Source of the DNA: Treponema sp.
Lineage (GTDB): Bacteria; Spirochaetota; Spirochaetia; Treponematales; Treponemataceae
Direction of reading: 5' to 3'
Assembly: GCA_017449285.1 (NCBI GenBank)
Contig: JAFSJX010000014.1
Coordinates: forward strand, 1-52,002
Length of the DNA stretch: 52,002 bases
The notes beneath the pieces are model-generated. The model was not told where the DNA came from. It was given only the letters and a program-made list of their open reading frames with translations, and did no database searches. Of this stretch, positions 9,015 through 17,608 are shown piece by piece. The position numbers were made by a program, and so were the translations under genes. Position 1 is the stretch's first letter; each line of letters begins with the position of its first letter.

Positions 9015-9842
9015 ATGGCTATCATCACGCTTACAAGACAATCAGGCTCCATGGGTGATGAAATCGGTATGCTCATTGCCCGCCGCTTGGGGTACACATT
9101 TTATAGCCGCAAAGAAATTGAACAACGCATCATCGAAAAAGGTTTTACCAAAGAGGAACTAAAAAAATACGATGAACGCAAGCCCAATTTCTTCGACCGC
9201 TTTTCCAAGTTGCGTGATCAGTATCTGAACTATCTGAGCATGGTCATCCTAGAAATGGCTCAGCAGAATAATTGCGTTATCATGGGACGCGGTGCTTTCC
9301 TCTTTCTGCGCGACATGCCTAACCATCTCACCATGCGCTTTGTCTCCACGCAAGAAAAACGTCTGGAAAACATCAAAACGCTGGTAAACATTGATTCCGA
9401 CAAGGTGGCACTCAAAATGCTCATTGAATCCGACAAACGGCAGCGGGCATTCTATAAAAGTTGCTTTCACTATGATTTGAACGACCATTCGCTCATTCAT
9501 GCCACCATCAACACCGCCTCTCTCAATCCTGATATGGTTGCGGAAATGATTGTGGCCGGCATCAAGAACAATATCTCTGATGAGGTGGAAATACTGGGTG
9601 AACAGCGTATTGGTGAACTTATCTTGGCGCAAAAAATTACAAACAAGTTGGTTTTTGAGCACAATTTACGCATTGATGAACTGTGGGTTCTTGTCCGTAA
9701 CAATGTTATTACACTACACGGCATGACCGCATTTCACGCTACCGTAGAACGTGCCATCACCATTATCAACAGCGAATGGGCAGGCTACGGAATCAAAGAC
9801 GAAATAAAATGTGTGCAGGACAGTTTTTCGTCTAAAGCCTAA
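9015..9842 (+). CDS. Cytidylate kinase-like P-loop protein with C-terminal BON-like domain
   Basis: A 275-residue protein starting 2 nt after the PII-like gene and last in the efflux operon. The N-terminal part (1-195) resembles the cytidylate-kinase-like family: TLTRQSGSMGDEIG replaces the usual SREYGSGGxxIG P-loop, followed by ARRLGYTFYSRKEIEQRI and VIMGRGAFLFLRD. The P-loop is unusual (SGSMGDE, no Lys), so catalytic activity is uncertain. The C-terminal 70 residues (AQKITNKLVFEHNLRIDEL, then VITLHGMTAFHATVERAITI) look like a BON-type alpha/beta module. A shorter relative lies at 31743-32396. The job next to an efflux pump is not known. Confidence 0.65.
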   Translation: MAIITLTRQSGSMGDEIGMLIARRLGYTFYSRKEIEQRIIEKGFTKEELKKYDERKPNFFDRFSKLRDQYLNYLSMVILEMAQQNNCVIMGRGAFLFLRDMPNHLTMRFVSTQEKRLENIKTLVNIDSDKVALKMLIESDKRQRAFYKSCFHYDLNDHSLIHATINTASLNPDMVAEMIVAGIKNNISDEVEILGEQRIGELILAQKITNKLVFEHNLRIDELWVLVRNNVITLHGMTAFHATVERAITIINSEWAGYGIKDEIKCVQDSFSSKA

Positions 9843-9891
9843 CTATCGTTCGTTATTTTTTCTCGGCAGACTGTGTGCTACCAATCGTTCG

Positions 9892-10308
9892 TTAGCATTC
9901 AGTCTGCCAGACGAATTGCAAGTTTTCGTCAATTTGAGCGATGATACGCCCCTTTTTGAATGAAATTCGCTGCAAAGTCAGCCGATTGAAGTAAAAAAAG
10001 ACAGAATTGATAAAATTTCCGAACCGTCCGGGAAATTTGATTTTATAACTAACGATAGTTTGGCTTAGGAAGACCATACCCACCAGAACCGCACTTTTGT
10101 GAAGACCCAAAAATAATGCGTCCTGTGTGATACGAAACGAACTAACGGTAGTTAGCACCTTTCCCGCCGGAGAGAGTGAGGCAAAAAATGTAACGCACAA
10201 CGTCAGCAGGATTGAAGGAAGCAGACGGATTTTTTTTCTGCGGGCAAAGGCAAGAATCATCAGCGCAAAGACGATTCCCCATTCAACTAACAACCGTTTG
10301 GTAGTCAT
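9892..10308 (-). CDS. Small membrane protein coupled to the Gx transporter (EcfT-like?)
   Basis: A 138-residue protein with about three to four hydrophobic segments (WGIVFALMILAFA, LLPSILLTLCVTFFASL, SAVLVGMVFLSQTIV). The ATG at 10308 overlaps the TGA of the Gx gene as ATGA and has GGGGAG upstream, so this start is preferred to one at 10353. The segment FRITQDALFLGLHKSAVLVG resembles part of the transmembrane component of energy-coupling-factor transporters, but the protein is about half their length; this is a weak inference. It is clearly the second gene of a two-gene unit with the Gx transporter. Confidence 0.55.
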   Translation of the reverse strand: MTTKRLLVEWGIVFALMILAFARRKKIRLLPSILLTLCVTFFASLSPAGKVLTTVSSFRITQDALFLGLHKSAVLVGMVFLSQTIVSYKIKFPGRFGNFINSVFFYFNRLTLQRISFKKGRIIAQIDENLQFVWQTEC

Positions 10309-10859
10309 AACATTATCTCCCCGCCAGTTTGCACAAAAAAAGAAGCGTACCACCGGCTTTTGCGTTTAAATTGCCACGCAAACAGACCGAGCAAAAATCC
10401 CGTTATCAAGCCTGTAATCAGCAGGAATGGCGCAATGTATCGGACATTCTCTCCGAACAAAATAAACCGCGCAAGGGCAATCTGTGCTACAGTATTCGCA
10501 AGCGCACCCGCAAGGCTCAGTCCAACGGCAGAAATAAATTTTTTGCAGGTAGCGAACAAAAAGAGCATGGTCAGCCCGCTTGCAAACGACCCCGCCGCTG
10601 AAAACAAAAAAATGTACGAAAAAATCGTTCCGCTGATAAGCCCCTGTCCAAGCACTTTAAGCAGCACGAGCAAAACCGTATCGCGTCGGCGCATAATTTC
10701 CAGCGAAAGCAAGATAGGCAGGTTTGCCAACCCCAGACGCAAAAACGGCAGTGGCTTAGGAATCGCATATTCTACGGCAGAAAGAAACAGACAGAGCGCG
10801 GCAAAAAAAGCAATACGGTTAGTCCTGCACGGCGATTTTTGTTCAACAGAGAGCGACAT
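10305..10859 (-). CDS. Gx transporter family membrane protein (heptaprenyl-PP synthase component I-like)
   Basis: A 184-residue integral membrane protein. FFAALCLFLSAVEYAIPKPL, then FLRLGLANLPILLSL, and the helices ending in LAGALANTVAQIALARFI are characteristic of the Gx family, an S-component-like group often annotated as heptaprenyl diphosphate synthase component I. Substrate is unproven. The start at 10859 is chosen because the -10 box TATACT (10871-10866) lies exactly 6 nt before it, so the mRNA would begin at or next to the ATG; the ATG at 10865 abuts the -10 box and would not be transcribed. Its stop overlaps the start of the following small membrane protein. Confidence 0.75.
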   Translation of the reverse strand: MSLSVEQKSPCRTNRIAFFAALCLFLSAVEYAIPKPLPFLRLGLANLPILLSLEIMRRRDTVLLVLLKVLGQGLISGTIFSYIFLFSAAGSFASGLTMLFLFATCKKFISAVGLSLAGALANTVAQIALARFILFGENVRYIAPFLLITGLITGFLLGLFAWQFKRKSRWYASFFVQTGGEIML

Positions 10860-10941
10860 AGGCATAGTATAGCAAGTGACTTCGACAGACACAATCACTG
10901 AGAATGACAGAGCGGGAACAATCTGCTATACTTTCCGTATG
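10857..10941. promoter_or_regulatory. Divergent promoters giving two leaderless mRNAs
   Basis: Minus strand: TATACT (10871-10866), 6 nt, then the Gx ATG (10859). Plus strand: ATGACA (10904-10909), 17-bp spacer, TATACT (10927-10932), 6 nt, then the EamA ATG (10939). Transcription starts about 7 nt after a -10 box, so both start codons would sit at the 5' end. The two genes share an 80-bp control region with no room for Shine-Dalgarno sequences. Confidence 0.7.
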
Positions 10942-11880
10942 ATTCGCTATGCCACCAAAGAAAAAACGATTGTTGGGGTGATTTTTGCCGCTTTTTCGGT
11001 GTTCCTGTGGGGAATTACCTTTGTAAGTACAAAATACCTTCTAAGGTCTTTTAGTGCGCTGGAAATTCTTTTGTCGAGGTTTGTGGCGGCGTATATCGGC
11101 TTGTGGATTCTGCGACCACGAAAATTGCATTTGGCACAACGAAAAGATGAAATCTATTTTATGCTGGCAGGAATGAGCGGCATAACGGTGTATCAGTTTA
11201 TGGAGAACATAGCGATTTCATTTACGTCGGCAAGCAATGTGAGCATTATCGTTTCTATCTGCCCGATTTTTACGGCGATTATCGCGCAGATTTTTCTTAG
11301 GCAAAAGCATCTGACGGCGACCTTTGTGCTAGGATTTTTTGTGGCGATTGTAGGTATTGCGCTGGTCAGTTTTAACGGAGCGGTTGTTTTGCATCTGAGT
11401 CCTAAGGGTGATTTACTTGCGTTGGGTGCGGCTGTCAGCTGGGGATTTTATTCGCTGTTCGTGAGCAAAATAAATGCGCTGGGACTTGATTTTATTCAGG
11501 CAACGCGGAGAATCTTCTTTTGGTCACTGGTTTGGATGATTCCTCTTGTATTCTACGGCATTGTAAAAGCAGTACCTTCTTCCAGCACGTTTATCAATCT
11601 GGACGAAGCGACAAATGCTTTGCGCTGGTCAAATCTTCTTAATTGGATTAACCTGCTCTTTTTGGGCTGGGGCGCGAGCGCATTTTGTTTTGTCGCGTGG
11701 AATATTGCTTGCAACCAACTGGGAACGGTTCGTGCTACGGTAGGAATTTATTTGATTCCCGTAATCACAATTATCTTTGCATTCCTTGCTCTGGATGAAC
11801 GGATTTCCGTAATGGGAGCGATTGGCGCAGTATTGACGATTACGGGATTGTTCATCAGCGAAATACGGAATAAACTATGA
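10939..11880 (+). CDS. EamA/DMT-superfamily transporter
   Basis: A 313-residue inner-membrane protein of ten predicted helices, the expected size for the drug/metabolite transporter superfamily. Both EamA repeats are visible: GVIFAAFSVFLWGITFVSTK near the N-terminus and GDLLALGAAVSWGFYSLFVS at the start of the second half, ending in IGAVLTITGLFISEI. Such proteins export amino acids, metabolites or drugs; the substrate here cannot be told. The start at 10939 is set by the promoter 6 nt upstream and gives the usual short cytoplasmic N-terminus; upstream in-frame codons (from 10876) would be outside the transcript. Confidence 0.88.
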   Translation: MIRYATKEKTIVGVIFAAFSVFLWGITFVSTKYLLRSFSALEILLSRFVAAYIGLWILRPRKLHLAQRKDEIYFMLAGMSGITVYQFMENIAISFTSASNVSIIVSICPIFTAIIAQIFLRQKHLTATFVLGFFVAIVGIALVSFNGAVVLHLSPKGDLLALGAAVSWGFYSLFVSKINALGLDFIQATRRIFFWSLVWMIPLVFYGIVKAVPSSSTFINLDEATNALRWSNLLNWINLLFLGWGASAFCFVAWNIACNQLGTVRATVGIYLIPVITIIFAFLALDERISVMGAIGAVLTITGLFISEIRNKL

Positions 11881-11889
11881 CCCCTTCTG

Positions 11890-11918
11890 TTGTCCACGAT
11901 GATTTCCTGTGATATATT
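11890..11918 (+). promoter_or_regulatory. Putative luxS promoter
   Basis: TTGTCC (11890-11895), 17-bp spacer, TATATT (11913-11918), about 42 nt before the luxS start codon, with GAGGT (11944-11948) as a distant Shine-Dalgarno. Confidence 0.5.
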
Positions 11919-11960
11919 TACATAGTAAGTTATCATTATCGAAGAGGTTAATACAATATT

Positions 11961-12455
11961 ATGGAAGTCATCCAAAGTTTTACTATCGATCATACTCATT
12001 TAAAGCCGGGGATTTATGTTTCACGCGAAGACAAGGGCTTTACTACATTTGACATTCGTATCACCGAGCCAAACAAAGAGCCTGCCATCGCTCCCGCTGC
12101 CATTCACAGTCTTGAACACTTGATGGCAACATGGTTTCGCAACTCGGCGGTAAAGGACGATGTGGTATACGTAGGGCCTATGGGATGCCTTACGGGTATG
12201 TATATCATTATGACAGGAACATACTCTACAGAGGATATGCGTCGCCTGACTATCGAATGTCTTGAATGGATTCTTACGCAGACGGAAGTTCCTGCTACCA
12301 CGCCCGAAACCTGCGGAAATTATTTGCTCCACGATTTGCCAATGTGCAAATGGGAATGTGAGCGGTATCTTAGCCGCCTGAAGAATGATTTTCATAGTGA
12401 ATACACTAAACTCCAGGTTACTCTTGAAGATGGACGGGTTTTTGCGGATGCATAG
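11961..12455 (+). CDS. luxS: S-ribosylhomocysteine lyase LuxS
   Basis: A 164-residue cytoplasmic enzyme that splits S-ribosylhomocysteine into homocysteine and DPD, the precursor of autoinducer-2, in the activated-methyl cycle. The metal site is complete: HSLEH (His49 and His53 as ligands, Glu52 catalytic) and Cys118 in TCGNY; the second catalytic residue is Cys76 in GPMGCLTGMY. The length matches the family. Homocysteine made here could enter the methionine pathway with MetY at 19416. It appears monocistronic, with a MATE-type pseudogene after it. Confidence 0.95.
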   Translation: MEVIQSFTIDHTHLKPGIYVSREDKGFTTFDIRITEPNKEPAIAPAAIHSLEHLMATWFRNSAVKDDVVYVGPMGCLTGMYIIMTGTYSTEDMRRLTIECLEWILTQTEVPATTPETCGNYLLHDLPMCKWECERYLSRLKNDFHSEYTKLQVTLEDGRVFADA

Positions 12456-12518
12456 CAGATGTATTTTGTTGCATGGGAAAATTTCTGGAAAAATAAATCA
12501 CTGTAAGAGCAAAATACT

Positions 12519-13430
12519 ATGAATCTAAATACACAGGCATCGCTAAACAACAGAATTATTCGCAGGAACATCGCTTTTATGTTTCCTGCAAATTTTGCTT
12601 ATGCGATTGTTATCGGATTTGTCTTTATGGTGGATATGCTTCTGGCAGGGTTCCTCATTGGCGAAACGGCAATTGCTGTGGTTGCAATCGGTCTTCCTTG
12701 TTATGGGATGTTCCTTGCGCTTATGAACGCAGCCTGCCCATGGAACTTCGCTTCGCATCACTTGGATTTTAGGGCGTGGCGACTATGAAGGCTACAGACA
12801 TGCGTTTAGTGGCGGATTCTATTTTTCTATTTTTCTTTCAGTAATTTTTTTCCTTATCATACAGTTTTTTACCCGGCCGCTTATCATCGCATTTGGCTTG
12901 CCTAGACAACATGATTTATAGTGGGGCTTTTAATCGCATACATTTTCCTTGCGATTGTATTCAGAAAACTGCCGCTTCCGCTTGATAAATTTCTTCTGCT
13001 CAAACCGCAGATTATTCATCGTTCTCCGATGATTGACATTTCAGTTTCAAATACAGATGAAGAAGTTGTGGGTGTCTCTGAATATATCCAAAAATTCTTG
13101 CTGGAATGCGGGGTTTCTTCGCGGAGTTCATATATTACGGCATTGTGCGCGGAAGAACTTGCCGTTGACATGACCAATCATTTTAAGGCGCATCCAGTCA
13201 AACATTCGTTGGATAACGCGATTCTTGACATCAAAGTGTTTGACGATGAAGAGAGAATGGAAATCCTTATCAGAAGCATGGGAACTCCGTACAATCCGCT
13301 TGATTTTGAACTGGACAGCGAGACTTTTTCAAAAGCCGGCGTAAAACTTGCCCAAAAAGTGGCAGATAAAATCATATATACCAATATCTACAAAATGAAC
13401 ATCGTTTCTATTGTGGTCAAAAAATGCTAG
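12519..13430 (+). pseudogene. Decayed MATE transporter fused to an RsbW-like ATPase domain
   Basis: Three remnants in changing frames. 12519-12788 encodes a MATE-like N-terminus (RRNIAFMFPANFAYAIVIGF, then VDMLLAGFLIGETAIAVVAI) and then runs out of frame near 12740-12770. The next segment (about 12765-12915) reads GRGDYEGYRHAFSGGFYFS in another frame and stops at 12917-12919. The third piece (from about 12921) holds one membrane helix and then a GHKL/anti-sigma-kinase-like domain (ITALCAEELAVDMTNHF, then DDEERMEILIRSMGTPYNPL). The middle of the transporter is missing. The ancestral gene was probably a membrane transporter-like protein with a cytoplasmic ATP-binding domain. The 3' part could still be translated from a GTG at 12921. 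Confidence 0.7.
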
Positions 13431-13479
13431 AATTTTGTGAATAGAAAGCGAATAAGGATATTTCGTGAGTTTATTGGGC

Positions 13480-13600
13480 AAGAGCATGGAGCAATGGCGA
13501 AGCCAGTCGGGAGCGAAGCGGACGACCGCGCGTTAGCAAGTTGCGGAACGCTCGACCCGCCGTTAGGCGGGTAGCCCCCAAATCTGGCAGAAAACGAATT
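13480..13600 (+). repeat. Hairpin-rich modular element, copy A
   Basis: A GC-rich block between the pseudogene and the pectinesterase. It is made of short perfect hairpins: TGGC-GAA-GCCA (13495-13505) and CCCGCC-GTTA-GGCGGG (13556-13571). Its core at 13530-13561 contains GCGTTAGC, GCGGAAC and CGACCCG in that order; the same 32-nt arrangement lies in copy E (51774-51805, reverse strand), matching 25 of 32 positions without gaps. It also shares TGGAGCAATGG (13487-13497) with copy D (51278-51288). Confidence 0.7.
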
Positions 13601-13619
13601 TTCAGCAAAAAACAGTTCG

Positions 13620-15191
13620 TTACTTCTTTTTCGCCTTGGACAGATTCTTTACGTCGTAGCCACGGTCGCGGGCGACTTGGTTGATGTCCCAGAGAGCGGT
13701 GTCGTCCTCGTATTTGCCGGTTTCGATGTTAAAGACGCGGTTCATAATCTGGTCGCGGGTGGAATATTCTGCCTTGTAGGTTTTCTTTTCGATGTCGCCG
13801 GCATCTTTGTAGCGTTTGCTGGTGTCCGCGGGCTTTTTGCCTTCGATTTTCTTGAATGAAACATTGTATTCTTTCCAGCCAACGTCTTTGCTGTTTCCTA
13901 CTACGCGTGGAGCTTTTCCTACGTACCAGCGTTGTTCGCCGATATTTCCTTTGCCCCAAAATTCTACGTTTACGATTGCAGCCTGATCATAGTACGGCAC
14001 TTTTGCTTTGTCCACGGCTGTTGCACGGCGACCGTAATAGGCATTTTGGCGCATATCGACTTCAACGCGGCTGTTGAACAGAACATAACCTTTGTTGATA
14101 AGCGGTTTTCCTTCTTCGCCAACGCGGGTTTCAAAAATGTAGGCGCGGTCTTTTGCGCTCAACGGACTGAATACGCTGTGAAAGTCACATTCTTCAAAAA
14201 GTGCGACATCTGCTGTTCCCCATACGTAGTCAACATCGCCTTCAACGTAGCAATTGTAGAACCAGCATTTTCCGCTGATTTGCATGGTGTCCTGCAAACT
14301 CTTAAATGAACAATTGTATGCGCTGAGCGTGCGTCCTTTGCCGTGATAGAAGAACAATGCCTCCGCCTGAGCGTTTCCGCTTGCGTATTTCAGCGTAGAA
14401 AGATACGGTTTTCGCGGGTCGGTGGCATTGATAATCGTCAGGTTTTCCAGCGTGAGGTTTGCGCCTGTGAAAAGGAATACAACGCGTGTGTCTTGCTTTG
14501 CGTTCATGTCGTTGCAATTGATGTACTTGATGATTACGTTGTCACCACGCTTGTTGTCTTTTGGACCTTGCAAAATGATGTTTGCCTTGCCCTTGTAATG
14601 CAGAAGTTCATAATAGGTTGCGGGCGCAAGGCTGATGGTAAACGTGCCTTCGTTGTCCTTAACAAAATCGAGTGCCGCCTGAATGGAATGGAACTGCGCG
14701 CTGTTTGAGGCATCCATGCTGTTGTTGACGGTAATCGTTGCGCCGTCACTTACTGCGGCAGGAGCGGCTTTTGTTCCGAATGACCAGACATCTTTTGCAA
14801 TGCCGTTAAATCCGTCTGCCTTGATTGCGTCTGCGGGAATGACAACGGAATAAATTGCGCTTGGAGCGAGTTTTCCGTAGTGCGGCTGAATGATAACAGA
14901 TTTGCCTTCCTTGCGGACAAGTTGGCTTGCTACGGCAACTTTTGTACCGTCAGCAAAAATCTGTTCGTCATCGGTGAATGCGATTGTGTCAGCAACAGTG
15001 CCGTCTGCATTGTAAATTGTGATGAATGAGCCAGGGACAAGTTCTGGTTCAGTCTGAAAAGTCAGCACCAATTGCGTGTCATACGCCGCATCGGTTGCAT
15101 TTTTTGCGGGATACAAGGTCTGGGCAGAAAGCGCACCAGCCAAAAGAGTTCCGCACAGCACGGCGGCGATTTTTTTCATGTGGGATTGCAT
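13620..15191 (-). CDS. Secreted pectinesterase with N-terminal Ig-like (SbsA/Big_5) domain
   Basis: A 523-residue exported enzyme that removes methyl esters from pectin. The signal peptide ends at ALSAQ. An Ig-like module (about 30-140: YPAKNATDAAYDTQLVLTFQ through SAIYSVVIPADAI) precedes the right-handed beta-helix pectinesterase domain (about 150-480). Active-site signatures are present: LQDTMQ (Gln and first catalytic Asp region), GDVDYVWGTADVALFEECDF (second catalytic Asp) and the downstream RAYIFETR. Translation probably starts at 15191 behind AAAGGAGG (15212-15205), a rather long 13-nt spacing; an internal ATG at 15179 fits the signal peptide better but is farther away. Works upstream of pectate breakdown, fitting the SDR gene at the window's start. 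Confidence 0.9.
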   Translation of the reverse strand: MQSHMKKIAAVLCGTLLAGALSAQTLYPAKNATDAAYDTQLVLTFQTEPELVPGSFITIYNADGTVADTIAFTDDEQIFADGTKVAVASQLVRKEGKSVIIQPHYGKLAPSAIYSVVIPADAIKADGFNGIAKDVWSFGTKAAPAAVSDGATITVNNSMDASNSAQFHSIQAALDFVKDNEGTFTISLAPATYYELLHYKGKANIILQGPKDNKRGDNVIIKYINCNDMNAKQDTRVVFLFTGANLTLENLTIINATDPRKPYLSTLKYASGNAQAEALFFYHGKGRTLSAYNCSFKSLQDTMQISGKCWFYNCYVEGDVDYVWGTADVALFEECDFHSVFSPLSAKDRAYIFETRVGEEGKPLINKGYVLFNSRVEVDMRQNAYYGRRATAVDKAKVPYYDQAAIVNVEFWGKGNIGEQRWYVGKAPRVVGNSKDVGWKEYNVSFKKIEGKKPADTSKRYKDAGDIEKKTYKAEYSTRDQIMNRVFNIETGKYEDDTALWDINQVARDRGYDVKNLSKAKKK

Positions 15192-15229
15192 ACGTTTTGC
15201 AAAGCCTCCTTTGAGAGAATATCACTTCT

Positions 15230-15258
15230 ATTATACAGGGAGATGCGGAAATTTGCAA
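15230..15258 (-). promoter_or_regulatory. Pectinesterase promoter
   Basis: On the minus strand: TTGCAA (15258-15253), 17-bp spacer, TATAAT (15235-15230), then a leader of about 35 nt with AAAGGAGG. Confidence 0.7.
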
Positions 15259-15310
15259 AGCGATATCGCAGGGAATGTATAAATTTTCGTGTTATGCGAT
15301 ATGCAACGAG

Positions 15311-15346
15311 GCCTGTCCGGAATTTGAAGGAAATATCCGAACAGGC
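15311..15346. repeat. Inverted repeat between two secreted-protein genes
   Basis: GCCTGTcCGGA (15311-15321) pairs with TCCGaACAGGC (15336-15346), leaving a 14-nt loop. There is no T-run on either side, so it is not a clear terminator. It lies between the stop of the InlB-repeat lipoprotein gene and the pectinesterase promoter (both minus strand) and could stabilise or separate transcripts. Confidence 0.4.
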
Positions 15347-15390
15347 ACATTTTCAGAGGTCTTTAAAAACCGCAGTTTTTAGAGGTTATC

Positions 15391-17142
15391 TCAACTTTCC
15401 CAAATTAAACTGTACGACTTTGTTTCCAAAGGTCCTTTGAATATTTTGCAGTTACTAAACAATCTGGAACCATCATAGACAAAAATATATTGGGAAGCAT
15501 CAAAAGTGACGGTTATAACTCCCTCATCGTTTGTGTATGTTCCAGATATATTATTGATATCATCTTTTACTTTTCCATCGGAAGTAAAGGTAATGCTTCT
15601 CCCTTCCGCGATATTAGTCCACGTAGTACAAAGCGTGTCACTTACCAATGGAGAGAGTGCCCCGTCAGTGGTATGATATGCCGTTTCATTTACAAAAAAG
15701 AAATATCCATACGTTTCATTGGTGCTGCTCCAATACATTCGCCCTGTTGTTGCGCCATAAGCGATGGGACCTGATGCAGATGCGACACGAGTAATGTTAA
15801 TTCCACTGGAATCCAAATAAAAATACTGCCACGACTTTGAAGAATCCTTTGAGCTCATTTGTGCATAATAGATGCCTTTTTGTGTCCAATACGTCAGCGT
15901 CGCATAATCGGCTTTCGGCGCAGTAAAGGTCATGCTGTTTACATATATTCCGCCACCAGAATCTTCATTACGCGAATACACGAGGAACACATTGCCCGCG
16001 CTTGTGACATTTGCCGTAAGCGTAGCCGCTTGATCTTTGGTGTCGTTTTTAAGCGCGGCAAGTACCGTGCCGTTTGCGTCAACCAAGGCGGCGACACCTG
16101 TAGGTGTGGTATCTGAATCGCTCTTGCCCGTAGTTAGTGATGCCTCAACTGTTCCCGCGCCCGTGGCTTTTACGGCGATGAACACATCAATCTTCGTCAT
16201 GTCTACGCTTCCGCCAACTTGGCTGGGAACATCTGAACGGTAGGCTTTGTTGCTGTGGCAAGACATATAAAGATTACTTAATGCACCTTTTTTTGTCTTT
16301 ATCTGCATGCGGTCAAATTTATTGGAATACAAAACCGCACCATCAAAATTCCACACTCCAGGTGCAACATAATAGTTCATACTTGTTGAAGAAAAGGAAT
16401 TTGTCTTTGTGTAATCGTACTCGGCTGTATCAAGATTTCTTTCGCTGGTGCGAGTATACAAATTAACTTCGCTCGGATACGCATGATTTGTAAATGTCGT
16501 TCCCGCCCCAGGATTCACATCAGAAAGGGCTATCCATTTTGCGTACAATGTCGTGTCTTTATCCACCGTGTCGCCATATAAAGCAGGTTGTGTATAATTG
16601 CTGTCATAATACCAACCGCAGAAATATTTTTCATAGCCAGTAAACCCTTTGAGCATTGCCGCTGTTAAAACGCCGCTCGTTGTTTTTGGGCATTTTTCAA
16701 CCTCATACTCGCTAATGTAGGTGAGAACATAAGTCGGTACGGCTTGTCCGTCTGATGTGGTGAATTTTGCGTACAGTCGGCTGTCTTCCGTCACATAAAA
16801 TGGCGAAAATGCCTGTGTACGTGCCGCGTCCATGTACCAGCTTACGAGCGTGTAGCCCGTTTTTATCGTGTAATCGGTTGCTTTTGGCAAGTCGTCTGCG
16901 GTAAATTGTTCATTCTTGGATTTTACGGCAGAACTCATCGAGCCAACCGTTTGGTCATCCGCTGACTTAACGAGAAAATTTGCAAAGTCAAACGAAATCT
17001 TGTACGACACCGATTCGTCAGGTTTCGATGTATTATCGCCCGATGAATTGTTGTCATTCGAAGAATCATCATCTGAGCCACAACTGACAAAGCAGAATAC
17101 CGCAAACATCGCCATAAAAGCAAATAAAAATGTTCTTTTCAT
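15391..17142 (-). CDS. Surface lipoprotein with InlB-type (Listeria-Bacteroides) repeats
   Basis: A 583-residue lipoprotein: signal peptide ending in FCFVSCGS (lipobox Cys), then an Asp/Asn/Ser-rich linker. Two InlB B-type repeats follow (about 90-130, TGYTLVSWYMDAARTQAF; about 165-205, GYEKYFCGWYYDSNYTQPAL), each ending in LYAKF/LYAKW as this family does. The next 250 residues are beta-rich and unrecognised (includes DMTKIDVFIAVKATGAGTVE), perhaps carbohydrate-binding. The C-terminal 150 residues resemble a lipocalin-like beta module (SITFTSDGKVKDDINNISGT). AAGGAGG precedes the start. Being next to the pectinesterase suggests polysaccharide binding at the cell surface; this is inference. Confidence 0.75.
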   Translation of the reverse strand: MKRTFLFAFMAMFAVFCFVSCGSDDDSSNDNNSSGDNTSKPDESVSYKISFDFANFLVKSADDQTVGSMSSAVKSKNEQFTADDLPKATDYTIKTGYTLVSWYMDAARTQAFSPFYVTEDSRLYAKFTTSDGQAVPTYVLTYISEYEVEKCPKTTSGVLTAAMLKGFTGYEKYFCGWYYDSNYTQPALYGDTVDKDTTLYAKWIALSDVNPGAGTTFTNHAYPSEVNLYTRTSERNLDTAEYDYTKTNSFSSTSMNYYVAPGVWNFDGAVLYSNKFDRMQIKTKKGALSNLYMSCHSNKAYRSDVPSQVGGSVDMTKIDVFIAVKATGAGTVEASLTTGKSDSDTTPTGVAALVDANGTVLAALKNDTKDQAATLTANVTSAGNVFLVYSRNEDSGGGIYVNSMTFTAPKADYATLTYWTQKGIYYAQMSSKDSSKSWQYFYLDSSGINITRVASASGPIAYGATTGRMYWSSTNETYGYFFFVNETAYHTTDGALSPLVSDTLCTTWTNIAEGRSITFTSDGKVKDDINNISGTYTNDEGVITVTFDASQYIFVYDGSRLFSNCKIFKGPLETKSYSLIWES

Positions 17143-17280
17143 AAAGCCTCCTTGTAGTCTGTCATGTCGTTATTTTTGTAAAACATAGCATCACATACCC
17201 TACTTAAACAATAATACAGCATAATAAGCAATAAATCAATAAAAATATGGCTTATCATGTCTTACAAAAGGTAAGATGCG

Positions 17281-17601
17281 ATGGTGACTGAGGAATTTTT
17301 TAGGGATAGACTGAGACATTTGAGGAACGAGCGGCAGATTTCGGCACGGGAAATGAGTCTTGCGCTTGGGCAGAACGAAAGTTACATCAATAAAATTGAA
17401 ACAGGCAAATCTTCTACCACGATTTCATCTTTTCTTAACATCTGCGAATATCTTGCTGTTTCGCCAGCGGATTTTTTTAATGACTATGTGCGGAATTCGG
17501 TCAATGTGCAAGAAATTATACAGTATTTTCAGCGGCTCACCCCACACCAAGCGGAATATATGCTTGATTTTCTGAAAGACTTGTCTGGTGGAAATCATTA
17601 G
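17281..17601 (+). CDS. XRE-family helix-turn-helix regulator
   Basis: A 106-residue DNA-binding protein. The HTH_3 domain is clear at residues 8-65: RLRHLRNERQISAREMSLAL, GQNESYINKIETGKSSTTIS, then FLNICEYLAVSPADFF. The remaining 40 residues are helical and may dimerise. AAGGTAAG (about 17268-17275) can serve as Shine-Dalgarno. The gene lies 42 nt before the leaderless GH43 gene on the same strand and divergent from the InlB-repeat lipoprotein, so it is a candidate regulator of either, though no operator could be recognised. Confidence 0.85.
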   Translation: MVTEEFFRDRLRHLRNERQISAREMSLALGQNESYINKIETGKSSTTISSFLNICEYLAVSPADFFNDYVRNSVNVQEIIQYFQRLTPHQAEYMLDFLKDLSGGNH

Positions 17602-17608
17602 AATATCA

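Noticed and set aside
9865..9908. Hairpin GGCAGACTG/CAGTCTGCC as a terminator
   Set aside because: The stem is perfect, but neither strand has a T-run on its 3' side; it also overlaps the end of the minus-strand membrane protein gene.
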